From: Iris pallida
Lineage: Eukaryota > Streptophyta > Magnoliopsida > Asparagales > Iridaceae
Direction: 5' to 3'
Length of the DNA: 64,000 nt
NCBI GenBank assembly: GCA_029216955.1
Contig: JANAVB010005597.1
Span: 45,398,758-45,462,757 of the forward strand
Both the position numbers and the translations under genes were made by a program. The notes beneath the pieces are model-generated. The model was given only the letters and a program-made list of their open reading frames with translations. It ran no database searches and was not told the origin of the DNA. Positions 56,344-64,000 of the stretch are shown here, in pieces (positions within the stretch are counted from its first letter, which is position 1; the number at the start of each line of letters is the position of its first letter).

Positions 56344-57251
56344 TCATAACCAGGGATCATAGTTGCGTTGAGGTATGTACCACTCCCTCAGCCACTTTGC
56401 ATATAAAGGCTCAATCTGGTTGAGGTTTTCTATAGAGACAGGAGGGTCAGTCCTGATGCAACTAATCTCTGACGGTGGCTCCTTCTTAACTTCATCCTGG
56501 GGAGCAATCTCTTCTCTGATGGTCATCGGTTCTTCCTTGACCACAACCTTTGGTAACGCCTCCTCCTTAATAGTCACCGGCTCTTGTTTGACGAAAGGAG
56601 ATAGTATCTCTTCCTTTACGAGAGCCTCCACCTTCGGCATGGGTACTGCAACAGAGTCAAAAAAAGTTAGCAAAAAGGGCTTAGAAATCGAACATGAGCA
56701 TCTGAGCCGTATCAGAATCTCTGGCGCATCAACTGGGCTAAAACCCATGCACGTAGAGGGAATCCCAACAAAGACACACATGATCAAAATTCCAGATGCA
56801 ATTAAAGAGAAGCTTCGGTGCATCATCAGGACCTGAGTCCATGTGCGTTAGCAAGAGAAGCTTCGGCGCATCATCAGGACCTGAGTCCATGCGCGCTAGC
56901 AAGTGAAGCTTCAGCGCATCATCAGGACCTAAGTCCATGTGCGTCAGCAAGAGAAGCTTCGATGCATCAATAGGACCTAAGTCCATGTGCGTCAGCAAAT
57001 AAAGCTTCGGTGCATCATCAGGACAAAATTCCATGCGCGTCAGCCTAAGCATATCAATATGAGGCAACTCATCTGCAGTCGGGTCACCCCAATACTACTG
57101 AAACAAAGGCCAAGGTAAGAGAACACCCACCGAACACCTCCGGGCGAACGTCGATGTGGGTCGCCATGACGACGGGGGCTTTCTCCGTGTCGACCTCCAA
57201 AGGTTCCTTGCCTAGGCCAGCAGCACCGTCTCTGGGAGTCTTGGAAGCCAT
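56344..57251 (-). CDS. Antisense two-exon gene in the Y 3' region, acidic repeat protein
   Basis: Exon 1 is 57251-57131, starting MASKTPRDGAAGLG. The intron is 57130-56646 (donor TTCG/GTGGGT, acceptor TTTTTTTGACTCTGTTGCAG with an upstream CTAAC branch-like site). Exon 2 is 56645-56344. The phases agree (1/1), giving 423 nt and about 140 residues with no internal stop. Exon 2 has three charged repeats with the core VK(Q/E)EP(V/M)TI(K/R)EE and ends WYIPQRNYDPWL. A TATA box (57354-57361) and a CT-rich leader precede the ATG. Extra antisense genes between pol and the 3' LTR are known in Tat elements such as Grande. I recognise no domain. Its intactness contrasts with the ruined pol. The splice sites are predicted. 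Confidence 0.62.
56809..57050. repeat. 48-bp tandem repeat, five units, within the predicted intron
   Basis: GAAGCTTCGG marks units at 56809, 56857, 56905, 56953 and 57001 (the last begins AAAGC), a period of exactly 48 bp. Each contains GCATCATCAGGACCT and CCATGTGCGT. Because 48 is divisible by 3, the minus strand reads as 16-residue repeats (THMDSGPDDAPKLLLL) in one long frame. That could be an alternative coding reading instead of an intron. Confidence 0.92.
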
Positions 57252-57353
57252 CTCTCTCTAACGTAGAAGAAGAAGAAGAAGAAGAAGAAAAAGAACTCTG
57301 AGGAAGAAGAAAGCTTTTGCAGAAAGAAGAAGACTTCTCTCATCACAGCCGCC

Positions 57354-57361
57354 TATTTATA
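57354..57361 (-). promoter_or_regulatory. TATA box of the antisense gene
   Basis: Minus strand CCTATAAATAGG, 103 bp upstream of the ATG. It is followed by a CT/TTC-rich 5' UTR (57260-57330) typical of plant promoters, and preceded by TGATGTCATG, a bZIP-like TGACATCA element, near 57390-57400. Confidence 0.7.
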
Positions 57362-57687
57362 GGCTTGGCCTCGCGTGTAAACCGATGAGGCATGACATCA
57401 GCAATCAGTCGCTTCGGGTATCGAAAAACTGACGGTTGCTTATCTTCAAAAGATCATCATTAATCTTTCCTAAGATCGAGACATTATCTCTTCAGAAGAA
57501 GCATGAACCCTAGCAGTATGTGCCTAAGCAACAAGCGTCCCCACAGCGACGTACAGAACGAACATACGCCAAGAAGAGCCATGCGCCTAGGCGAAGGGTA
57601 TACGCCCCGAGTCGTTGCTTCCCATGCTTCTTATTCAAAGTATTCCAAAATTTGACAAGAAAGTTTTGAAAACTTTGAAGGGGGTCT
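57362..57687 (+). promoter_or_regulatory. Upstream region of the antisense gene and Y polypurine tract
   Basis: Holds the presumed promoter of the antisense gene. At 57671-57687 is AACTTTGAAGGGGGTCT, the polypurine tract directly before the 3' LTR (TGTAGAAG at 57688). It confirms plus orientation of Y. Confidence 0.75.
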
Positions 57688-59112
57688 TGTAGAAGCATGG
57701 AATTTCATGCGCATATAGGCCAGAATTCCTATGTGCTCAACCCAACCATGCGACCAACTCAAATGCGCCAGGAAGCTCAAACAGATACTTGGCACAGCAA
57801 AGAACAGTACAAGTTTAAAGACATTAAAAATAAGGCTTTTATTTCATATGAAAGTCTATAACATGTCTAAAGAAAGGCTTCACAAAGGAGAACTTCTACA
57901 AAAAGAAAATTTCTAAAGCTACAGCCAGGCGCAGCAACTGCTATGCGCCCCATGCCAGCCACATCATCCGTCAGGCGCATCACTCTGATGTCTCATCCAG
58001 GCGCATCGTCTCGTCATTAAGGCGCAGGAGCATCATCACCAATCAGCCCTTATGTAGCAGAAGGAGGAGCTCTCCTAGCTCGACAAGAATCGCGGCACGA
58101 TGCCCCGGTCCTCGGAAGCAACAGGCACACTCGGCAGCCTGTGGCTCTGCCAGCATAACGAAAGACGGAGCACGGCTGTCCCGATCTTTGGATGCAACAG
58201 GCACCATCGAACTGTGTCGGGACTCAACGATCCCGATATTTGGATGCAACAGACACTATCACGGAAGCTCAGAACGACGGAAAGACTGGGCAGTGCATCT
58301 TCACCCTCGGGAAGAGCTCGAGTTCGACAGTCCGCTAAGGCAGAGCTCCGACCAAGTTCATCTTTATATCGAAATGAAGAATGAAAGCAAAGCTTTCCCT
58401 CATGCGGCTATAAGCACGGGCAGCCTACACCCGAGTGCCAAATGGCCAACATTCCAAATTCTATGCAATAAATTTGCATTAATAGCAAATACATCTGTCT
58501 CTTCGTATTCGGCTAAGTCAAAGCAGTCATTTATGCCTCGAAAAAATCAACAGGCGGGCCAAAAAGGATGCGACACATTGGCAGATGCGCCATCGATATC
58601 ATGTGCTCCCCATGGATGCGCCCAGCGGGCCATAGCCATGCGCACAAATTGGCACTAACCAATGCAACCCTCTCCATCAAACATTTAATGCTGAATGACA
58701 AAGGCGGCAACGCATTCCAAGAGCCGTCTAATCAGCTGTGCAGAAAACAAAGCATTGCAGATGTTAGCACCATCATTACACCTTGGGTCGACAACAAGCC
58801 ACGTGGCCGACCGATCATTCGTATGTGTCTCGTGGCCATGCGCCCAGAAGACGAAATGTGCCCCAGTGGACATACGCCCCCTCAGCTCACTTCCGATCTC
58901 AAGCAACAGAAGACAAAGCTCTGCATGCGCCTCAAAAGCCATGTATCCAAACTCGTCTATGATGTCTAAAACTCATAGACTAAGTCGCCTCCATGCGCAC
59001 AGATCCTAGGCGCACCCCGACAGATCACTCTCCTCCAAAACCAAGATCTTTGAGCCACAGGCATACGCCACGCGTCCCTTGACTCAGTTCTATTCAAAGA
59101 ATAGGTGCTAAC
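57688..59112 (+). repeat. 3' LTR of Y, cut by a hAT-like insertion
   Basis: TGTAGAAGCATGGAATTTC to GTGCTAAC, matching 13993-15530 at high identity. It lacks the extra ~110-bp duplication and part of the TATA-like word (CGGCTATAAGC). It carries GGCGCA/ATGCGCC motifs and the GTCTATGA/TCATAGAC hairpin. It would continue beyond the hAT-like element, outside what I can see. Confidence 0.82.
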
Positions 59113-59581
59113 TAGGACTGTCAATGGTAGACCAAAAATTCGCATTCGATCCGCATTCGAACCAATAATATTCGAAATTTCGGTTACAGATACGGATGCC
59201 TTATCGGATATTTATCGGATATCGGATGCGGATACGAAAAGTATGATATCTGGTCCGATAACATCCGACCCGAAAATAAAAATAACATAATATAGAAAAT
59301 ATATAGTAATCCTAAGTCCCAGCTTCAAAAAAGGCCCAGGCCCAGCTGCTTGTTTCAACTTTCAACGGTGGAGATGAGATCATATCAACTATCAAGTCAT
59401 CACAACCCTAAGTCCTAACCCTAAAAGAAAGAGTCAGAGAGTCACTCTCTTTCTTTCTCAGATTAGCCACCACCGCCAAAGCTCTCTCTCTCGTCCTCTC
59501 TCTCTCGCGCGGCCTCGTCCTCTCTCTCGCAGCGGCACGGCCTCGCCCTCTCTCTCTCTCTCTCTCATTCTTTAGTGCTAT
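59113..59581 (+). mobile_element. 5' end of a hAT-like DNA transposon
   Basis: Starts TAGGACTGTCAATGG, a terminal sequence typical of plant hAT elements, after GTGCTAAC (59105-59112), an 8-bp duplicate candidate that is uninterrupted in the left Y LTR (15523-15530). Subterminal TATCGGATAT and CGCATTCGA words fit hAT subterminal repeats. The part from 59330 looks like a promoter and leader (AACCCTAAG, then CT-rich). LTR U cuts it at 59582, so transposase and the other end are not visible. Confidence 0.55.
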
Positions 59582-60281
59582 TGTCACGCCCCAGAACCAG
59601 AATACTGGAGAGCGGGAGACAGACACAGCCAGCTACGTACATTGAAGTGAATCCTACCTCGCAATACGGTCACGACTGTCTAGATGCATGAGGGTTTACT
59701 ACAAGCCATTAGTCTCTTAGGTTCAAGAACAAGCCTAGTGTCTCAATCTCAAGCAAGCAAGTTAATGTAACAGGATGGTAGATCATCAGACATACAAAGT
59801 AAGGCGTCCCAAATATTACATATTCAGATGATCATGAAGCTAGTCATACAAAATGCGAAGACTAGCAAAAGTTTAAGTCATACATGATCAACCCTAGGAT
59901 TTGTCAATCATATTACAGCCCTTAGGCAGACAGGAATGTACATTCAACCCGAGCAAATACTTGCTCGGTGGCTAAACGCCTCAAAAGAATAATTTTACCA
60001 TTAGAATGGGAGAAAAAAATAAGAAACTCACTCGTTGCCAGGATTACGTCTGGTATTCACCATCTGGCTGGAAGGCATGGAGATCCTCGAAAGCTACTCC
60101 GAAATTTGGCCATACAAAACCAGCTGGGTCAGACCCAGAAAGAGTAAGTGCCACAAGGGAGGCTTCACTTAAGAACTAAAATCAGCATGTTAGCACATAA
60201 GGACATAAATGAAATAACAAAAGACATGAGTTAGGGAAAATAGGGTGATAAACGATAAGATAACTAAAGGACTATTCCGAT

Positions 60282-62627
60282 TGTCACGTCCCGATTCGTA
60301 GAGTCATTTATTCACATATTTTATCTCTTGGAATCGATCGTCCTCGCTTGGGCGTGATGTCGTACAAGTCTGGTATTGTACTTATACAAGGCAAAGATGG
60401 TACATAATAGATTATCTTTAAATAGGAACACATCACAGCGACAGAAGCAGACAAATTGAAGTTAATGAGGACAATCTCTCTCATCGAATGAAAATAAATC
60501 ACTTCTTTATAGCAGCGGAGCAAAAGGATAACTTGAAGTCACACAAAGATATATAGAACTTTATTCTCTTTATTGATAATTGAAGAAGATTACAAGACTT
60601 GTCTTGAAGTACAATGCTTACAACACATCTCACTTTACATTGAAAGCCAACTGAACAATGCTATACAGCTTACATCTGATACTTGGATACATTGGATTAC
60701 AACTCGATATACCAACTTGGTTTACAACTCACTGGTACAACTGATTACAATGTTCCATATATTATGTTCTTTATAAACAGAAGACATTATCTTGTACAAG
60801 GAGAGCTTCTGTATGCCCAATAAATCTTCGATGCCGTGGGACCAATCAAGCCAATCTCCGTGTGTAGAACATCTCAAGCACGAGCACCTGCCCACAAAAC
60901 GTGGGTCAACACATCATCTATGTACTGGCGAGCAGAATCCAACCCACTCGCCTAAACCAACATATCGTGATCGATTTTAACAAGCATTTAATAGAATAAT
61001 CTTTTTAATTGGGGCCTAGCATCAGTTTATAGTTCATGGGCAATAATTATATTGAAGCATGTAAACATATTATTAGCAATATTCATGTGGACATATCATT
61101 AGCATTCTTGGTGTTATCATGCAAAGACATCATCGAGGCATCGTTAACATTAAGATCTTAAACATGTTATGATAATTCTCACTTCAAGCATTCTCTTAAC
61201 ATGACATGTATGTTACGTTTGAGCAATGTTTATAGCAAGGAATCTTTCTAGCATACTTAATTTAACATATTAAGTAGGTTCTCATATTGAAAGGCTATAC
61301 ATAGCATCATTTACTTGGCACGTTAAGCATGTAAGTTAAACCAACACATATATGGAGTATATCACATTTAAGTGATCTCTTACCGATAGCCAACTCCCTC
61401 GTACCTGTATAAAATACAGGATAATATGATATACTTACTCTGTCTGCATAAAATATTTGTTAGCATGCATCCTTTCTACATGGTCGTTGGAAACTGCACC
61501 ATAAAAAACTTTCTAACGGGTATTACGACGCACCATTCCAGGGTAGGTTGTAAGCCTAGCCGAATGTCCCGTAATACCTCGTGCCACCATAGCACGACCA
61601 ATGTTTCCTCCCGGGTCGAATCGGTCCCGGTGCCCCAGGTACCGTTCGAGAAAACTTACTCAGACTTGTACAAGTACGTTCATGACCATACGAATGCGTG
61701 TCGACTCGATAACATAAATGCATGGTAAAGCAACTGAAAGTAAGCAGAGCCAACAGTTCAACATCTTATCTCAATCCCGAGCCGTATTCAACGACTAATC
61801 ATTACCATCATTCTACTTGGTGATCTCCATGATCCCAAGCCTCATCATTCTTCAGTCATTGATTTATTGCACATTTCTCATAGCATTCCTCTCAATAAGG
61901 AACCAATAATATTTCATTCATTTCAAAGGGACAAGCAGCTTTTCATTCATTTTATTGGGACAACTATTATTCATTTTATTACTTATACAAAAACAGGCAT
62001 TATCTCATTTTTTTACAACAGTTATACAAAGAGTACATGATTCAAGAGTCTCATTCAATTCATTGTGTTAATAGCATAGCCAGTTCTTTTCTCATGTCTC
62101 ATTCACGTAGCATCTCGATTATTCAAGTGATTCATTCATTTCATCAAGATTAAGCATAAGAGACATTATCAATTCATTTTCAGGCATCAAGTTACATTAG
62201 CAATTCGAATGTGATCCAATCAGCAGTTCAATATTTATGTCTTATTCATTTCAACGATTTCCAACATATGCATCTCTATCGATTTAGCAACTAAAGTATC
62301 GCATCACAATTATTCAATATTCAAGGTAAGAGATATTAGAGACATATTCATAGCATCACGTTATTCTATTTATTAAGCATGCAGGAATAAGAAGGAAGGA
62401 GGACAGTTCCACTTGCCTTGCACGACGGTCTTTCTGCTCCGATCACACTAATCTTCTAATGGACATAGCTCCACCGACGAGCCACGTTCCAACACTTAAT
62501 CCATCTAGCCAGCTAAGAGAGACTGCATCAGTCTCAACTTTCTTGATCTCCAACACAAGTCACGGTCCAACATTCTGATCCCATCCAATAAGCCAACCAA
62601 ATGCCTCGCACGGAGCGCGGTATTACT
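60282..62627 (-). mobile_element. Solo LTR 'K', same family as LTR A
   Basis: TGTCACGTCCCG...GCGCGGTATTACT (2346 bp; terminal CA changed to CT). It is flanked by CCGAT (60277-60281) and CCGGT (62628-62632), one transition apart. It shares GATCGTCCTCGC and GGCGTGAT with LTR A at 1012. It contains no supported gene; the frame at 61426-61728 is not conserved in LTR A. Confidence 0.7.
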
Positions 62628-62763
62628 CCGGTAACCAAGTTATAACCCGTAAACCAAACAAAGACCGGGGTTGTAACCCTTAACCTGAACAGAACTTAGT
62701 CTCTAACCAATTATCGATAAAGTAAAGCTTACACAAGCATGTCCTGAGATAGCCATGTACTGG

Positions 62764-62837
62764 ATGCATCGAGATGTTCCAACAGCCACAAGCCTAGTTA
62801 CTAACAAGATGTATCGAGATGTTCCAACAGCCACAAG
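62764..62837. repeat. 29-bp direct repeat, period 45
   Basis: ATGYATCGAGATGTTCCAAC plus AGCCACAAG occurs at 62764 and 62809 with one difference. Within LTR U. Confidence 0.9.
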
Positions 62838-63524
62838 TCCTGCAGTCTTAATCCAGGTTATCCGGTCACAAGTTGAGAGAGTTGGATTAGGTGACTTAGA
62901 GGTGCAACACATGACAGTGTGTTGGAAATGTGCCCTACTCGATGGTAGGCTACAAGTCCAATTAGAGCGCCCAGATAACGGGACTGCCTGTAGCTGGAAA
63001 ACCTTTTCATGGACTACTTGATCAATCTAGTCATTATCCTAGTCAGATTCAGTATGAATCCCTGACCGTGGTAACCAGGGATCCATGTCCTAGATATGAC
63101 GCAAGATGAGACATATAGCTTATACAAGCATAAACACCCACAGTGTCAAGACAAGGGTTACTTTAGCAAGTCAGGTAGCTGTTGCCACAGCATTCAAGAC
63201 TGTCATGTTAGGCCATGTTACTTGTTAATTATCAAGATTACTTGTCAGGAGAGCGCCTCGATGGGCCACTATCAAGAGTTATCATATCTGGTTGTTTTGT
63301 CAAGAGTGCACCACGACGGGGCACTGTTGGGGAATTATCATGTCATGTTCGTGTGGTCATGTCATGATCATGTTTTAGATTAAGACAAGTCAAGCCCAAG
63401 AATTCACAATCATCAAATCGGGTAGTCGCAAGTTAGGTCAAGTACAAAGGATAAGCACAAAACAATTAATTAAATGACAGATCATGCAAGAGACAAGGGA
63501 TACCATGGCTAACAAGTGGCATTA
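62838..63524 (-). other. LTR U sequence without gene
   Basis: Unique LTR sequence. Short frames (63096-63383 and others) show no domain. The near-duplicate phrases GCGCCTCGATGGGCCACTAT and GTGCACCACGACGGGGCACT (63250-63330) suggest an old internal duplication. Confidence 0.4.
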
Positions 63525-63860
63525 GCCAAGTTGCGCCAGGGTAATAGGTCGTGCCAGGCACTAGGGGGTGCCAAGGCAACAGGTTGCGCCCAAACATTAG
63601 GTTGCGCCAAGGCACTAGGGTGCCAGGCACTAGAATGCACAAGGTCGGGTCAAGTTGCGCCAGGGCAATGAGTTACGCCAAGGCAAGTCGGGTCAAGACA
63701 GGCTGGGTTGCGCCAGAACAAGTTGAGCCAAGTCAGGTTGCGCCAGGCACTAGACTACGCGAGGCCAGGTTACGCCAGAGCACAGGTCAAATTGCGCCTA
63801 GCTGAGTCGCGCCAAGGCCCAAGGGGCTGGGCGAGGATGGATTGTGCCAGGCTAAAGAGC
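63525..63860 (-). repeat. TTGCGCCA motif array in LTR U
   Basis: About 17 copies of GTTGCGCCA or close forms (TTACGCCA, TTGTGCCA, GGTGCCA) in 340 bp. Many are followed by GGCACTAG or GGGCAA. It lies at the same LTR position as the ATGCGGC array and 36-bp array of Z, yet with a different motif. Confidence 0.85.
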
Positions 63861-64000
63861 ACTGGGCTCCCCGGGCTGTGCCAGAGCTAAAGAGCTCGTG
63901 CAACACAGTGCGCACACTGCTCACTGTCTTCTCCAAACAGCAAAAAAAATCATGGTTTGAACCCATGGCTTCAAAAGTCCATAACTTGGTCAAAACAAGT

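Larger units (their letters stand above)
50706..59112 (+). mobile_element. Tat-type Ty3/gypsy element Y: internal region and 3' LTR
   Basis: Plus-strand order: gag remnant, protease-region remnant, RT, RNase H, a second RNase H-like domain, integrase, a hairpin array, an antisense gene, polypurine tract and LTR. The additional RNase H after the usual one and the extra antisense gene before the 3' LTR are known features of the Tat lineage. The 5' LTR is probably 13993-15587, now 35 kb away because of nested insertions. Many stops make it non-functional. Confidence 0.8.
59582..64000 (-). mobile_element. LTR 'U', related to the LTR of Z, interrupted by solo LTR K and running off the window
   Basis: Begins TGTCACGCCCCAGAACCAGA, nearly identical to the Z LTR start including GGAGAGCGGG and CAGCCAGCTACGTA. 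After K it continues to the window end, where CACTGTCTTCTCCAAACAGC and TTCAAAAGTCCATAACTTGG parallel the Z 5' LTR at 33195-33265. Orientation is by analogy with Z. The preceding GCTAT (59577-59581) is the likely left target duplicate. No gene seen. Confidence 0.75.

Noticed and set aside
59480..59570. CTCTCTCG-rich run taken for a gene-coded Arg/Glu protein
   Set aside because: Simple CT repeat in the leader of the hAT-like element.

Overview
The window is angiosperm nuclear DNA made almost entirely of transposable elements. I see no host gene, rRNA, tRNA or CRISPR array. The plant assignment rests on Tekay/Del-type chromoviruses (integrase followed by a chromodomain), a Tat-type Ty3/gypsy element with two RNase H domains, a copia-type gag element, plant initiator-Met tRNA primer-binding sites, and many LTR boundaries of the form TG...CA with 5-bp target-site duplications (TSDs). 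The species cannot be told from the sequence. All the polyprotein genes are broken by stops or frameshifts, so the region looks old, silent and heterochromatin-like.

Layout, left to right. 1-3288: leader, primer-binding site and 5' LTR of a minus-strand gypsy element whose body lies left of the window. 3289-13974: remnant of another LTR, split by a copia-derived element (3384-12006, minus strand, TSD CATTC/CGTTC) that keeps only gag. 13993-15587: left copy of the LTR of the Tat element 'Y'. 15588-22040: LTRs and 3'-end remnants of family 'X' (minus strand). 22041-33835: Tekay-like chromovirus 'Z' (minus strand), with solo LTR 'T' (22688-23786, TSD ATAAC) in its 3' LTR. 33949-50479: Tekay-like chromovirus 'W' (minus strand, TSD CTTAT), with 3.7-kb solo LTR 'V' (43367-47044, TSD GCCCA) in its 5' LTR. 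50485-50705: end of the X LTR that W interrupted. 50706-59112: body and 3' LTR of Y (plus strand). 59113-59581: 5' end of a hAT-like DNA transposon sitting in the end of the Y LTR (8-bp duplication GTGCTAAC). 59582-64000: start of an LTR 'U' related to that of Z, with solo LTR 'K' (60282-62627) inside. V lies in W, W in X, and X in Y, four levels deep.

The most unusual signal is just after the Y pol gene (55565-56132). Six hairpins there share a nearly invariant loop of exactly 20 nt, while their stems differ in sequence yet stay base-paired. Two further hairpins form a second class that also covaries. Downstream in the same element is an antisense gene with its own TATA box, start codon and a phase-compatible intron filled with 48-bp repeats. 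A second theme is that nearly every LTR family here carries its own dense array of one short motif: TTGAC (the WRKY W-box core) in W, ATGCGGC in Z, TTTACGC in T, TTGCGCCA in U, GGCGCAT in Y and CACGATC near X. Other points of note are an intron in the W integrase that Z lacks, nine internal stops in W that are all TAG, a conserved non-canonical primer region beside the X, Z and W 5' LTRs, and the apparent loss of about 1.66 kb of X LTR around Z.
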